DNA of 64,000 bases from Flavobacterium plurextorum (GCF_002217395.1 NZ_MUHD01000014.1:153906-217905); one strand, 5' to 3'; counted from the stretch's first letter, positions 16,823 to 26,305 are shown. Numbers and translations are program-made. Notes: a model not told the origin generated them from the sequence alone.

Positions 16823-19396
16823 TTAGAACGGATAATTTATTCCAAAATTTAAAACCGAGTGCCCAAAATTGTACTCTTTAAACCAACGGTCACCCTTCTC
16901 ATGCGCCGGATTATAGGTCTTAAAGCCTAAATCTAAACGAATAACAAAAAAGCTTAAATCATATCGTAAACCAAATCCTGAGCCTAAAGCAATTTCAGCT
17001 AAATCGTTTACGCCAGAAAATTTTGCCTTCTCATCGATGACATTATCGAGCACATTCCAGATATTTCCGGCATCTGCAAAGATGGCTCCTTTAACATCTC
17101 CAAACACTTTAAATCTATATTCTGCACTAAAAGCAATTTTCATATTTGCCTCGTTGAAGTCATTTACGGCATTTGTGCTTCCAGGTCCAAGTGAGTAAGG
17201 CTGCCAAGCACGGTTGTCATTTGATCCTCCTGCGTAATAACTTCGTGAGAAAGGAATATAATTTGAATTTCCAAAAGGAACTGCTATTCCAAAAAAGCTT
17301 CTTACGGCTAATACTTTCTCTTTCCCAAAATCCCAGTGTTTAATATAGTCAAATTCAGTTTTGATATACTCTGAGTATTCTAAGTTGAAAATTTCGTAAT
17401 TACCATTTGCATTTTTTGGCAGATTTCCTAAACTTGAAATCGCTGATAATAAAGTTCCTGCAGATTCTATTTTAGTTTTGAATTGATAAAAAGTATTGTC
17501 GGCTAAATCCTTTTTAGTCGTTTTAGTAAAAGTGTAGCTCGTTGCTAGAATAAAGTCGTTTTCTGTTAAACGAACCCTTCTTTCTTCGATGCTTTCTACA
17601 TCTTTATATTGCGGATCTCCAGGCAGTAATGCTGTCTTATTGCTTAATACGTCACTAGTAAAACCTGTTGTTCCGTTTGGAATAGTAAGGTCTTTTCTAA
17701 TCTGTTCTTCTGGCGTATCTCCCCAGTTGATAGGTCTAATGTTATAATCTTTACCAATTCCGTTCAATTCATCGTAAGAAGAAGTATAAACGTTAAAATA
17801 ATTGTTAGGATTTAGATTTCTTACGAATTGAGCATTAAGCAGATCAAATTTTACAGTATTGTGACGTTTTGGTGACCAGTTATACGATATTCCTCCAGTG
17901 AAGTTTTCTTTATCTAAACCAATATTACGTTGTTTTGAAAAACCTGCCGAAATACTGGTAGATGGAATCATTCTTTTTGGAATAATCTTTTCAGTACCAA
18001 AAGGCATCAGGATTCTTGGGAAATTAAGCTTTAAGTCAACTCCATATTCAGAAACATTAAAAAAGTTATCGTTAGGATTTGCCATGTCTTTAGAAGAACC
18101 GATGTTTAAACGGGTTGAGATTTCTAAAGTTTCAGCTCTGTTGAATACATTTCGTATAGTTTCAGATATACTAGCTCCAATACCAAAGTCTTGAATATTT
18201 GAGTGTGTTACATCTAAAGTTGTACCAAAACTATATTTTTTTCTAGGCGTTAAATAGACTTTTGCAATTAAAGATTGTGCTGTTGAGTCACGTTTATCTA
18301 CCTCATATTGTATTGATGGGTAATTGAAAATTTTAAGATTGTTTAAATATCGAGATGAAAGTGTTGTTCTGGTGTCAGAAAAAGTACTTCCTTTATTAAT
18401 AAAAACAGCATCGGTAATGGCACGAGGCTTATATTTTAGTTTTTTATAACTATATAAATTGAAGTTATTGTAAGTAGTACTGTCGCTGATTTTGTTTTTA
18501 GCATTTGCAGCAGAGTAATCGGTGAAAATGTTTACATCGCTGATTGTATATAGTTTAAAAGGCTCAGTTCGGCTGGAGTCTTTTTCCTGTATATTATTAT
18601 TGCTGATAATAAGAGTTACATCGGCTTTGTTTTTTTTGCCAATAGTATCAATGTCAAAAGTGATGTACGTAGGTTGAAAAAAGTATGCGCCGTGATTTCT
18701 AAAATAAGTCGTGATACGATTTTTTTCCTCTTCAAAATCAGTGGTTTTGTATTGGTTTCCAGATTTTAAAAGAGAAGCCTCGGGATTGTTTTTGTATAAT
18801 GAATCAAGGGCAGGAGTCATTATTTTAGTTCGAATAGTGTCTATAATATAACCAGGTCCAGTAGTTATTTTGTAATTTACCTGTGCTTTTTTTCGAGCAA
18901 TACTGTCAATAGTATAATCTGTAGAAACATTAAAGTAACCATTGTTAAAATAATAATATTTTAAACGCAACAATGACTTTTTAGTTTTTGAAGTATCAAT
19001 TATTACTGGTGCTTCACCGGTGTTTTTTAAAAATTCATTAAGTCCTTTGTTTAAAAAAGATTGTCCAAGTCGATCAACTTGCTTTGCAGATAATACTTTT
19101 GACCAACGTTCATATCTATGTGGATGTTTGATAAATTGAGCCTTATAAGTTGAATCGGGATTTAAGTTTGCTAAGTTGTATAAATTCAGACGAAGTTTGT
19201 ACCCTAACAGTTTACCATTAGGTTTTTGATACATCTGATTTAAGGCTGTTTCGTCATTTGTAGATTTCCCGTTTACAAGAATATTATTTTTTACAAGAAG
19301 GTTTTTTCCGTCAGGAACTCTTTTTACAGCATTACAAGCGCAAATAAGTATTGCTATTAGAATAAATGCTATTATTTTTGTAGAATTCTTTTTCAA
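16823..19396 (-). CDS. tamL: BamA/TamA-family outer-membrane lipoprotein (TamL)
   Basis: Outer-membrane Omp85-family assembly factor of 857 residues. The N-terminus is a lipoprotein signal with lipobox LICAC (acylated Cys near residue 20), which distinguishes the Bacteroidota TamL from TamA. POTRA-like repeats fill about 30-350, and a C-terminal 16-strand barrel (about 380-857) contains the GFGLRYDLSFFVIRLDLGFK region and ends FNFGINYPF-like (VLNFGINYPF). It probably inserts outer-membrane proteins with TamB, which is not in this window. It diverges from the TrmH-family gene across a 37-bp gap. Confidence 0.88.
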   Translation of the reverse strand: MKKNSTKIIAFILIAILICACNAVKRVPDGKNLLVKNNILVNGKSTNDETALNQMYQKPNGKLLGYKLRLNLYNLANLNPDSTYKAQFIKHPHRYERWSKVLSAKQVDRLGQSFLNKGLNEFLKNTGEAPVIIDTSKTKKSLLRLKYYYFNNGYFNVSTDYTIDSIARKKAQVNYKITTGPGYIIDTIRTKIMTPALDSLYKNNPEASLLKSGNQYKTTDFEEEKNRITTYFRNHGAYFFQPTYITFDIDTIGKKNKADVTLIISNNNIQEKDSSRTEPFKLYTISDVNIFTDYSAANAKNKISDSTTYNNFNLYSYKKLKYKPRAITDAVFINKGSTFSDTRTTLSSRYLNNLKIFNYPSIQYEVDKRDSTAQSLIAKVYLTPRKKYSFGTTLDVTHSNIQDFGIGASISETIRNVFNRAETLEISTRLNIGSSKDMANPNDNFFNVSEYGVDLKLNFPRILMPFGTEKIIPKRMIPSTSISAGFSKQRNIGLDKENFTGGISYNWSPKRHNTVKFDLLNAQFVRNLNPNNYFNVYTSSYDELNGIGKDYNIRPINWGDTPEEQIRKDLTIPNGTTGFTSDVLSNKTALLPGDPQYKDVESIEERRVRLTENDFILATSYTFTKTTKKDLADNTFYQFKTKIESAGTLLSAISSLGNLPKNANGNYEIFNLEYSEYIKTEFDYIKHWDFGKEKVLAVRSFFGIAVPFGNSNYIPFSRSYYAGGSNDNRAWQPYSLGPGSTNAVNDFNEANMKIAFSAEYRFKVFGDVKGAIFADAGNIWNVLDNVIDEKAKFSGVNDLAEIALGSGFGLRYDLSFFVIRLDLGFKTYNPAHEKGDRWFKEYNFGHSVLNFGINYPF

Positions 19397-19416
19397 GTGT
19401 TTTTAAAAATTTAATT

Positions 19417-19424
19417 CAAAAGTA
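19417..19424 (-). promoter_or_regulatory. -7 promoter element (TACTTTTG) before tamL
   Basis: Exact -7 consensus on the minus strand, 20 bases before the tamL start, inside the 37-bp divergent gap shared with the methyltransferase gene. Confidence 0.45.
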
Positions 19425-19433
19425 CATTATTTT

Positions 19434-20162
19434 ATGGTTACTAAAAACCAAATAAAGCTTATCTCAGGTTTGCATCAAAAAAAGCAGCGTTTTGTAAATC
19501 AATTGTTTTTTGCCGAGGGGGTAAAGGTAATTCAAGAATTACTGCAATCCAATTTTGAATTAGAGCATTTATACACCACAATAAATGATTTTCAAGAAGT
19601 TCAAACTTCAAAGCGAACTCTTATTAATGACCAAGAACTAAAAAAAATAAGCGCGCTGACAACTCCAAATTCTTGTTTAGCAGTTTTTAAAATGCCTGTC
19701 GAAAACGAAATCAATTCTACGGGTTTAATCCTCGCTTTAGATGACATTCGTGATCCAGGAAATTTAGGAACCATTCTGCGTCTTTGTGACTGGTTTGGAA
19801 TTAAACAAATTGTTTGTTCTAAAGAAACCGTCGATATTTACAATCCAAAAGTTGTACAGGCCACAATGGGATCTATTGCCAGAGTAAACGTAAATTATGT
19901 TGATCTCAAAACTTATTTAAGTCAAACAAAACTTCCTGTTTTTGGAACATTTATGGATGGCGAAACTATTTATAAAAAAAATCTGCCTGAAAATGGAATC
20001 ATTATTATGGGTAATGAGGCCAATGGTATTTCGGCAGAAATTGAAAAAACGGTTACCACACGACTAACAATTCCTAGGTTTGGAGAGCTTCAAAAAACAG
20101 AAAGTTTAAATGTAGCAACCGCAACCGCGATTATTCTTAGTGAGTTTAAACGAAATAGTTAA
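19434..20162 (+). CDS. TrmH/SpoU-family RNA 2'-O-methyltransferase
   Basis: SAM-dependent RNA ribose methyltransferase with the SPOUT trefoil-knot fold, 242 residues. An N-terminal L30e-like substrate-binding domain (about 1-90) precedes the catalytic domain with the three SpoU motifs: LDDIRDPGNLGTILRLCDWFG, IIIMGNEANGIS and LTIPRFGELQKTESLNVATATAI. The RNA target (rRNA or tRNA position) cannot be read from the sequence. It diverges from tamL and converges with porT, whose stop is only 9 bp away. Confidence 0.92.
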   Translation: MVTKNQIKLISGLHQKKQRFVNQLFFAEGVKVIQELLQSNFELEHLYTTINDFQEVQTSKRTLINDQELKKISALTTPNSCLAVFKMPVENEINSTGLILALDDIRDPGNLGTILRLCDWFGIKQIVCSKETVDIYNPKVVQATMGSIARVNVNYVDLKTYLSQTKLPVFGTFMDGETIYKKNLPENGIIIMGNEANGISAEIEKTVTTRLTIPRFGELQKTESLNVATATAIILSEFKRNS

Positions 20163-20171
20163 GAATTTGTT

Positions 20172-20879
20172 TTAGTGAAAGGTAAAATTTATTAAAAGAG
20201 CCCTTGATTTCATAGAATCAATGTTACTTGTCCAAGGGCTTAATGGATCTTTGTCTTGTACTAATTCGTTTGTAATGCCAAACATACCTCTAATAGAAGG
20301 AGAGAAAATAAAATACTCCGTAAAGAAATCTATTCCAAAGCCAAGCTCATAAGCCGCAGTCCATGGTTTTACTCTGAATTTTCCTTCAGCATTGTCATCC
20401 GTAGATTTAGAGTTGCTCGACAAGTTTAATGTTGTGGACATTCCGCCAACTAAATACGGACGGACATTTCCAGTACGCAATGAAGAAAATTTCAATAACA
20501 ATGGAAAATGAATGTAAGTACTGTTTACTTCTCTCAAATAATCAGTTTTAGAAGTAAAATTAGGATAGTACAAATCTCGTTTTGTGTAATATAAACCAGG
20601 CTCAAAACGCAAATTAATGTATTCCTGCAATCTTAAATCGGCAACTACACCAACATTAAAACCAGTTGTCTTTTTTACTTGAATATCTTGATTTACTACA
20701 TTTTTGTAATCAAATTTAAAGTCAAAGCTGTTGAAACCTAAATAATAACCAAAGTAAACACGTTGCTTTTGCCAGTTTTCAAGATTTATAATAGGATCTT
20801 TGCTAAACATGCTTTTAGCAAATTGAGAATATCCTTTTGTCGATAAGACTAATAAAAATAAGATTACAATTTTTTTCAT
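20172..20879 (-). CDS. porT: PorT-family outer-membrane protein of the type IX secretion system
   Basis: Outer-membrane beta-barrel protein of 235 residues with a signal peptide (1-18, MKKIVILFLLVLSTKGYS). It has the PorT-like pattern of strands (YFGYYLGFNSFDFKFDYKN, VGVVADLRLQEYINLRFEPGL, FHFPLLLKFSS-like YIHFPLLLKFSSLRTG, GGMSTTLNLSSN). PorT/SprT is needed for type IX secretion and gliding in flavobacteria. It lies 1 bp from ubiE, an association common in Bacteroidota, which supports PorT over a generic porin-family label. The wider porin family is the fallback call. Confidence 0.82.
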   Translation of the reverse strand: MKKIVILFLLVLSTKGYSQFAKSMFSKDPIINLENWQKQRVYFGYYLGFNSFDFKFDYKNVVNQDIQVKKTTGFNVGVVADLRLQEYINLRFEPGLYYTKRDLYYPNFTSKTDYLREVNSTYIHFPLLLKFSSLRTGNVRPYLVGGMSTTLNLSSNSKSTDDNAEGKFRVKPWTAAYELGFGIDFFTEYFIFSPSIRGMFGITNELVQDKDPLSPWTSNIDSMKSRALLINFTFH

Positions 20880-20880
20880 A

Positions 20881-21612
20881 CTACTTTTTAGATGCTGAAT
20901 AAATGGTTGCTACACCAAAAGTCTGAGGCATTGCTACAACATCTATAAACCCAGTTTTTCTTAAAATATTGTTTAATGCTTCTCCATATGGGAAAGCCGC
21001 AGCAGATTCAGATAAATAACCGTATGCTGAATTGTCTTTAGAAAACAATTTCCCTATAACCGGTAATATATTTTTGCTGTAAAATTTATATCCTTGTTTG
21101 TATGGTGTTTTATCAGGAACTGAAGTTTCTAAAATCACAAATACACCATTTGGTTTTAAAACTCGTAAAATTTCAGAAAAGCCTTTTTCTAGATTTTCAA
21201 AATTACGAACACCAAAACCTACGGTTATTGCGTCAAAATAATTATCATCAAAAGGAATGTTTTCAGAATCTCCTAACACTAAGTCTATAACAGAAGACAG
21301 ATTTTTTTCTTCAACTTTCTTCTTTCCAACTTCAAGCATTCCTGCAGAAATATCCAGGCCAATAATTTTTTCTGCTTTAGTTTGAGCCATTAAAATGGCT
21401 AAGTCACCAGTTCCTGTTGCAATATCAAGAATGACTTTTGGTTTAGTATCTGAAACTATTTTTAATACTTTTTTTCTCCATTTGACATCAATACCAAATG
21501 AGATTACGCGATTTAAATTATCGTAGTTCCCAGAAATGTTGTCAAACATTTGGGCTACCTGCTCTTTTTTACCTAAAGAAGAATCTTTATATGGGGTTAT
21601 TTTTTCAGACAT
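20881..21612 (-). CDS. ubiE: Demethylmenaquinone methyltransferase (UbiE/MenG)
   Basis: SAM-dependent C-methyltransferase completing menaquinone synthesis, 243 residues. Class I methyltransferase motifs are clear: [14 protein letters not shown] (motif I), [11 protein letters not shown] and the [15 protein letters not shown] motif characteristic of UbiE, then [34 protein letters not shown]. The Bacteroidota make menaquinone, so the demethylmenaquinone role is the relevant one. It is upstream of porT with a 1-bp gap and has a -7 element 15 bp before the start. Confidence 0.95.
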   Translation of the reverse strand: MSEKITPYKDSSLGKKEQVAQMFDNISGNYDNLNRVISFGIDVKWRKKVLKIVSDTKPKVILDIATGTGDLAILMAQTKAEKIIGLDISAGMLEVGKKKVEEKNLSSVIDLVLGDSENIPFDDNYFDAITVGFGVRNFENLEKGFSEILRVLKPNGVFVILETSVPDKTPYKQGYKFYSKNILPVIGKLFSKDNSAYGYLSESAAAFPYGEALNNILRKTGFIDVVAMPQTFGVATIYSASKK

Positions 21613-21626
21613 TATTTTTATTTACG

Positions 21627-21634
21627 CAAATATA
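21627..21634 (-). promoter_or_regulatory. -7 promoter element (TATATTTG) before ubiE
   Basis: Exact TAnnTTTG match on the minus strand, 15 bases upstream of the ubiE start. Confidence 0.4.
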
Positions 21635-21730
21635 AACAATCTGCTTTAACTGTAGTTGAGTTTTTTAAAGTGTAAATTAAATGTTTTGAAATCGGGGATG
21701 AAAATCACTTTTAGTAAAAGTTTTTACCAT

Positions 21731-21774
21731 CACCAAAAGTGGGTATTTTTAAAAAATCACTAAAAGTGGGTATT
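21731..21774. repeat. Direct repeat CAC(C/T)AAAAGTGGGTATT, possible operator
   Basis: Copies at 21731-21747 and 21758-21774 match at 16 of 17 bases with a 27-bp period. An inverted part-copy CACTTTTAGT lies at 21706-21715. The arrangement resembles a regulator binding site; the regulator is unknown. Confidence 0.55.
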
Positions 21775-22154
21775 GTGAGATGTGGATTTTATATACAACT
21801 TTGTTAAAGTAAAAATGATAAAAATTTAATGATTGATTTATCATATTGACTTAATCAAACAGCTGTTTTTTTGCACTGACGGCTAATTTGTTCAAGTAAG
21901 TAGTTTTAAAAGTATTGTTCTTGGGGGGATACTATTTTTAAAGTGCGAAATACGTTCTTAGGATTAAATTTGTTTTTGGAAATTTTAATTTTCTGCCTTT
22001 AATATCTTAGTGGTATTTGTTATTAAAGGCTTGTATTGAGATTCGTTCTCAATTAACAGTAAATGTTATTCAGTTATTTCAAGTGCACTTTGCATTTGTG
22101 ATTTTTACAAAAACTATTTCTTGAATGAGTCAGGACAAACTATCGATCATTTTT

Positions 22155-22187
22155 AAAAAACATCCTTCAAAAGAGGATGTTTTTTTA
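22155..22187. terminator. Hairpin terminator between the 21.6-22.2 kb gap and folA
   Basis: Stem AAAAAACATCCT / AGGATGTTTTTT with a 7-base loop. A/T tracts on both sides fit termination of folA on the minus strand and also of any plus-strand transcript from the gap. Confidence 0.7.
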
Positions 22188-22188
22188 T

Positions 22189-22671
22189 TTATTTTTTAAT
22201 ATAAGTTTCATAAGTGTAATCATAAAGATGTTTCTCATCCTTAAAATTTTCTTCAGATTCTACTAGTAACCACTCGCTTTTATTGATTTTAGGAAAAAAT
22301 GTATCAGCATCAAATGTGTGATGTACCTTAGTTATTTCGATTATATCTGTATAAGGCAATGCCAGATTGTAAATTTCGCCTCCTCCAATAATGTATGAAT
22401 CTTCATTTTCAGGGCATAATGCGATAGCTTTTTCTATGCTGTCTACAACTATACAGCCTTCAGGTGCATAATCTTTTTGTCTGGTTATAACAATATGTAC
22501 TCGGTTCGGTAATGGTTTAGGGAAGCTTTCAAATGTTTTTCTTCCCATTATAATATGATGATTTGTTGTTAGTGACTTAAATCTTTTAAAATCATTTGGC
22601 AAGTGCCATACTAAATCATTATTTTTTCCAAGAGCATTGTTTTCGGCTACAGCCGCGATCATTATAATCAT
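22189..22671 (-). CDS. folA: Dihydrofolate reductase
   Basis: NADPH-dependent reduction of dihydrofolate to tetrahydrofolate, 160 residues. Family signatures: IAAVAENNALGKNNDLVWHLPNDFKRFKSLT with the catalytic acidic residue (Asp in LPNDF), IIMGRKTFESFPKPLPNR (NADPH binding) and YIIGGGEIYNLALPYTD. It pairs with thyA about 1 kb away, which regenerates dihydrofolate. It is followed on the minus strand by a hairpin and preceded by the 2TM gene at 12 bp, so the two are probably co-transcribed. Confidence 0.97.
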   Translation of the reverse strand: MIIMIAAVAENNALGKNNDLVWHLPNDFKRFKSLTTNHHIIMGRKTFESFPKPLPNRVHIVITRQKDYAPEGCIVVDSIEKAIALCPENEDSYIIGGGEIYNLALPYTDIIEITKVHHTFDADTFFPKINKSEWLLVESEENFKDEKHLYDYTYETYIKK

Positions 22672-22683
22672 AATATGCTTAAA

Positions 22684-23028
22684 CTAAATTTTATTTTCGG
22701 TATCCTCATTAATCCTTGACTCTAATTGACTTATTCTCTTTTGCTGTAAAGCAACTAACCTGTCAATTTGTTCTCTTTCCCATTTTTTGTTCATGAATCG
22801 ATCTGTGATGTAAACTTTTATAAAGTGCAGTATAAAAATGAAGAACCATATGGTAATGCCCCATAAGCACCAATTTTGCTCTGTTGAAGCTCCAAAACCA
22901 AAAAATCTATTTGCAATGAAAATAAATAAACTTCCCAGTAGAAAAAGTACAAAATGAAAATAAAGGATTTTTTTTTGTCTTATACGTCTTCTTGCATACT
23001 CGTATTGTTCGTGCACTTCTTTTTCCAT
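22684..23028 (-). CDS. 2TM domain-containing membrane protein
   Basis: Protein of 114 residues with the 2TM domain pattern: a basic N-terminal helix (EYARRRIRQKKILYFH), two membrane segments (about 25-42 and 54-72), the conserved YITDRFMNKKWEREQI motif, and a C-terminal coiled-coil-like helix. This domain also occurs fused to LytTR or histidine-kinase modules, but no such module is present here. Function is unknown. It precedes folA by 12 bp on the same strand. Confidence 0.85.
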   Translation of the reverse strand: MEKEVHEQYEYARRRIRQKKILYFHFVLFLLGSLFIFIANRFFGFGASTEQNWCLWGITIWFFIFILHFIKVYITDRFMNKKWEREQIDRLVALQQKRISQLESRINEDTENKI

Positions 23029-23268
23029 ACCGATATAAATGAGATTATAAAGTTAGAATTTATTTTTAAAACACCGTATTTTGACTGCAGAATATTTGTT
23101 TGAAAATGAGTTGTAAATAAATATACAAAAAAAATATACTCTTTAAATTGTTGATGCAATTAAAAAAACGGACTGTTTTTGCTATTATCACAAATCGGAA
23201 TTGTATTGTGAAAAGTTTAGTTGAATTTATGTAATTTTATTTTCTATAAATCTAAAAGCTAAATAGTT

Positions 23269-23565
23269 ATGTCTTTAAAGAAACAATTTATCAAAACAAA
23301 ACCAGTTGTAAAAGTTACTTTTTCTATAGATGCCAAAGATGCTGATTCGGCAGCAGTTGTTGGAGATTTTAATAACTGGAATCCTGAAGAAGGAACTTTG
23401 AGTAAACTAAAGAATGGAACATTCAAAGCTACGTATGACTTAGTAAAAGACGCCATTTATGAATTCAAATATGTAATCGACGGTATTTACATTAATGATC
23501 CTGAAGCAGATTCATATAAGTGGAATGATTTCGCCGGTAGTGAAAACAGTGTTTTAGTAGTATAA
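23269..23565 (+). CDS. Isoamylase early-set / CBM48-like carbohydrate-binding protein
   Basis: Small cytoplasmic protein of 98 residues made essentially of one immunoglobulin-like CBM48/AMPK-type glycogen-binding domain. The hallmark is AAVVGDFNNWNPEEGTLSKLKNGTF, then YEFKYVIDGIYINDPEAD and a terminal strand ENSVLVV. No catalytic domain is attached. In flavobacteria such stand-alone domains are common; binding to an alpha-glucan or a regulatory partner role are both possible. It converges with thyA on a shared palindromic terminator. Confidence 0.88.
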   Translation: MSLKKQFIKTKPVVKVTFSIDAKDADSAAVVGDFNNWNPEEGTLSKLKNGTFKATYDLVKDAIYEFKYVIDGIYINDPEADSYKWNDFAGSENSVLVV

Positions 23566-23567
23566 AA

Positions 23568-23595
23568 AAATCCGCTTAAAATTTTAAGCGGATTT
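23568..23595. terminator. Shared perfect palindromic terminator (CBM48 gene and thyA)
   Basis: A 14-bp perfect inverted repeat (AAATCCGCTTAAAA and complement) with an eight-T run to its right and A run to its left, placed between the two converging genes. Confidence 0.85.
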
Positions 23596-23604
23596 TTTTT
23601 GTTT

Positions 23605-24456
23605 TTATACAGCAACACTTCCTTTTATGCCCGCATGCGGTTCATAGTCAACAAGTGTGAAGTCATTATAGTCAAAATCGAAAATATTTTTAACAGCTGG
23701 GTTTAGAATCATTTTTGGAAGCGGTTTTGGCTCACGAGTCAATTGTAATTGCAATTGTTCAAAATGATTGTTGTAAATATGTGCATCACCAAAAGTATGA
23801 ATAAAATCGCCTGGTTCTAAATCGCAAACCTGCGCAATCATCATAGTTAATAGTGCATAAGAAGCAATGTTGAAAGGAACTCCTAAAAATATATCAGCGC
23901 TTCGTTGATACAATTGACAAGACAATTTTCCTTTAGTTTCTCCTTTTTCGGCATCTGGTGTCGCTACATAAAACTGGAAAAAGGCATGGCAAGGAGGTAA
24001 TGCTGCCTTATTGTTGGCTACATTTTCTTCAAAAGATTTTTTTGTGTCTGGTAAAACAGATGGATTCCAAGCTGAAACCAACATTCTGCGGCTGTTTGGA
24101 TTAGTCTTTAATTCGGTAATTAATTCCGAAATCTGATCAATTTCTTCGCTGTTCCAATTACGCCATTGATGTCCGTAAACAGGTCCTAAATCTCCGTTAG
24201 AGTCTGCCCAAGCATCCCATATCTTTACTCCGTTTTCTTGTAAATATTTAATATTCGTATCACCTTTTAAAAACCAAAGCAGTTCATAGATGATCGATTT
24301 TAAGTGTAATTTTTTTGTTGTAACCATTGGGAAACCTTCACTTAAATCAAAACGCATTTGGTATCCAAAAACGCTTTTGGTTCCAGTTCCAGTTCGGTCT
24401 CCTTTTTGGCAGCCGTTTTCTAAAACGTGTTTTACTAAATCTAAGTACTGTTTCAT
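23605..24456 (-). CDS. thyA: Thymidylate synthase
   Basis: Converts dUMP to dTMP using methylene-THF, producing dihydrofolate for FolA. It has 283 residues, slightly longer than E. coli ThyA because of an insert (about 132-150) just before the active site. Visible motifs: [12 protein letters not shown], the nucleophile Cys156 in [36 protein letters not shown] and [12 protein letters not shown]. It has its own terminator. The presence of both thyA and folA indicates the classical thymidylate cycle. Confidence 0.97.
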   Translation of the reverse strand: MKQYLDLVKHVLENGCQKGDRTGTGTKSVFGYQMRFDLSEGFPMVTTKKLHLKSIIYELLWFLKGDTNIKYLQENGVKIWDAWADSNGDLGPVYGHQWRNWNSEEIDQISELITELKTNPNSRRMLVSAWNPSVLPDTKKSFEENVANNKAALPPCHAFFQFYVATPDAEKGETKGKLSCQLYQRSADIFLGVPFNIASYALLTMMIAQVCDLEPGDFIHTFGDAHIYNNHFEQLQLQLTREPKPLPKMILNPAVKNIFDFDYNDFTLVDYEPHAGIKGSVAV

Positions 24457-24539
24457 TGTTTGTTTATTTGTTTAATCATGGATTTGTTTAGTCGTTAGAT
24501 TGATTTAACAAATACACAGTTTCGATTAACCATTAAAAT

Positions 24540-25184
24540 TTATCTTTTCGAGATTTCGTCTCTAATTTTTGCAGCTTTTTCATAATCTTCCTGAGAAACC
24601 GCCTGATCTAAAAGTTCATTTAGTTCTTGTAAACTGTGTTTTGCGTAAACATCTCCAGATTGATTACTTTCCTCTTCATGTCCAAATGTTTCTGGGTTAG
24701 AAAGCACATCGTCAATCTCCTGAGAGCCTTGATCTGTTTCGGCTGTATTTGATTTTAAATAAATCCCAGCTTTGTCCAGAATGTTTTTATAAGTGAAAAT
24801 TGGAGCATTAAAGCGTAATGCTAAAGCGATAGCATCTGATGTTCTAGCATCAATAATTTCTTCAATTTTGTCTCTTTCGCAGATTAAACTTGAGTAAAAA
24901 ACTCCGTCTACTAATTTGTGAATGATGACTTGTTTTACAACAATGTCAAACCTTTCAGCAAAGTTTTTGAATAAATCGTGAGTTAATGGACGAGGAGGTT
25001 TTATCTCTTTTTCTAAGGCAATAGCAATTGACTGGGCTTCAAAAGCGCCAATAACTATAGGTAATTTTCGTTCGCCGTCAACTTCATTCAAAATCAAGGC
25101 ATACGCGCCATTTTGAGTTTGACTGTATGAAATTCCTTTTATGGATAATTTTACTAGACTCATATATGTTTGTAAAACGGGCAC
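24540..25184 (-). CDS. Bifunctional nuclease (BFN/DUF151) family protein with UVR motif
   Basis: Protein of 214 residues with two modules. Residues about 1-140 form the BFN domain (LPIVIGAFEAQSIAIALEKE, PRPLTHDLF, DARTSDAIALALRFNAPIF). The C-terminal about 180-212 is a UvrB/UvrC-type UVR motif (LQELNELLDQAVSQEDYEKA, then AKIRDEISKR). The fold is associated with nuclease activity in plant homologues; the bacterial role is unsettled. The UVR motif suggests protein-protein contacts. It lies downstream of etfA on the same strand beyond a terminator, so it is probably a separate unit. Confidence 0.88.
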   Translation of the reverse strand: MPVLQTYMSLVKLSIKGISYSQTQNGAYALILNEVDGERKLPIVIGAFEAQSIAIALEKEIKPPRPLTHDLFKNFAERFDIVVKQVIIHKLVDGVFYSSLICERDKIEEIIDARTSDAIALALRFNAPIFTYKNILDKAGIYLKSNTAETDQGSQEIDDVLSNPETFGHEEESNQSGDVYAKHSLQELNELLDQAVSQEDYEKAAKIRDEISKR

Positions 25185-25259
25185 TTAGCACCGCATTTTA
25201 ATACTTTTTTTGATTGAAAAATAAAGGTGCAATTTTAATCAAAAAATATGGAACAAAAA

Positions 25260-25304
25260 AGCTGCCTTAAAACAAAGATACGATTATCTTGTTTTTAGGC
25301 AGCT
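25260..25304 (-). terminator. Terminator of the etfBA unit
   Basis: Near-perfect stem of about 20 bp, AGCTGCCTTAAAACAAAGATA paired with TATCTTGTTTTTAGGCAGCT, CGAT loop, about 25 bases beyond the etfA stop on the minus strand. Confidence 0.75.
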
Positions 25305-25328
25305 ATATTTTTAAAGAGAATTCTTGAA

Positions 25329-26297
25329 TTAAGAATGTTGCGCTTTGAAAGCTTTTAATTTCTCTGTTAATTGAGGTACAATTTCAAATGCATCACCAAC
25401 AATACCATAATCAGCTACTTTAAAGAAAGGCGCTTCTGGATCGTTATTGATAACTACTTTTACTTTTGATGAGTTGATACCTGCAATGTGCTGAATTGCG
25501 CCAGAAATTCCAATGGCAATATATAAGTTTGTTGCAACTGGTTTTCCTGTTTGCCCAACGTGCTCGCTGTGAGGTCTCCATCCTAAATCTGAAACTGGTT
25601 TAGAGCATGCCGTTGCAGCGCCTAAAACAGCTGCTAAATTTTCAACTAATCCCCAGTTTTCTGGACCTTTTAATCCTCGTCCTCCAGAAACTACAATATC
25701 AGCATCAGCGATAGATACTTTTCCTGTTACTTTTTCTACAGATTCTACTTTTACGCCAAAATCATTGTCTCCAATTGTTGGATTAAAATCTTCTTCAGCT
25801 GCAGATCCTGCGCTTTCGAAAATTCCGTAAGAGTTTTTAGCTAAACCAAGAACTTTTACATCTGTATCAATTTGTGTAATATTGAAAGCTTTGTTTGAGA
25901 AAGCATTTCTTTTTACTTGAAATGGAGATGTGCTGACAGGTAATCCAACAACATTTGAAGCGAAACCAGCTTCTAAAGCTACTGCAACTAATGATGAAAG
26001 GTAGATGCTGTCTGTTGTAGAAGAAAGTAAAACTAGTTTAGTTCCTTCTTTTTGTGCTGCTTGTTTAATTACATCAGCATAAGCTTTAGCAGTAAAACCA
26101 GCTAATTTATCGTTGTTTACTTTCAGAACTTTATCAACGCCGTATTTAGCTAATTCGCTTACATCGCTGATGTTTACAGTTAAAGCTGTAACGGTTGTTC
26201 CTAAACTTTCGGCTACTTTTTTAGCATAAGAAGCTAATTCGAAAGCTACTTTTTTAAATTTTCCTTCTGCAGATTCTGCATATATTAATATTGACAT
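25329..26297 (-). CDS. etfA: Electron transfer flavoprotein subunit alpha
   Basis: FAD-binding subunit of ETF, which accepts electrons from acyl-CoA dehydrogenases and passes them to the quinone pool. It has 322 residues. The C-terminal FAD domain is unmistakable: VSGGRGLKGPENWGLVENLA, SDLGWRPHSEHVGQTGK, LYIAIGISGAIQHIAGI and APFFKVADYGIVGDAFEIVP. The N-terminal domain is the shared ETF alpha/beta fold. It follows etfB by 74 bp of repeat-containing spacer. Confidence 0.97.
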   Translation of the reverse strand: MSILIYAESAEGKFKKVAFELASYAKKVAESLGTTVTALTVNISDVSELAKYGVDKVLKVNNDKLAGFTAKAYADVIKQAAQKEGTKLVLLSSTTDSIYLSSLVAVALEAGFASNVVGLPVSTSPFQVKRNAFSNKAFNITQIDTDVKVLGLAKNSYGIFESAGSAAEEDFNPTIGDNDFGVKVESVEKVTGKVSIADADIVVSGGRGLKGPENWGLVENLAAVLGAATACSKPVSDLGWRPHSEHVGQTGKPVATNLYIAIGISGAIQHIAGINSSKVKVVINNDPEAPFFKVADYGIVGDAFEIVPQLTEKLKAFKAQHS

Positions 26298-26305
26298 AAT
26301 TTTTT

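Larger units (their letters stand above)
21613..22188. other. 576-bp gene-free region with operator-like repeats and a terminal hairpin
   Basis: No open reading frame of credible length on either strand. It holds two 17-bp near-identical direct repeats (21731 and 21758) with a partial inverted copy at 21706, a TAAATTTG -7-like site at 21965-21972 on the plus strand, and a rho-independent hairpin at its right end. A plus-strand small RNA ending at the hairpin is possible but unproven. Confidence 0.45.

Noticed and set aside
22135..22209. A 24-codon plus-strand ORF (MSQDKLSIIFKKHPSKED...)
   Set aside because: It contains the hairpin terminator and overlaps the 3' end of folA; its codons are explained by the stem-loop.
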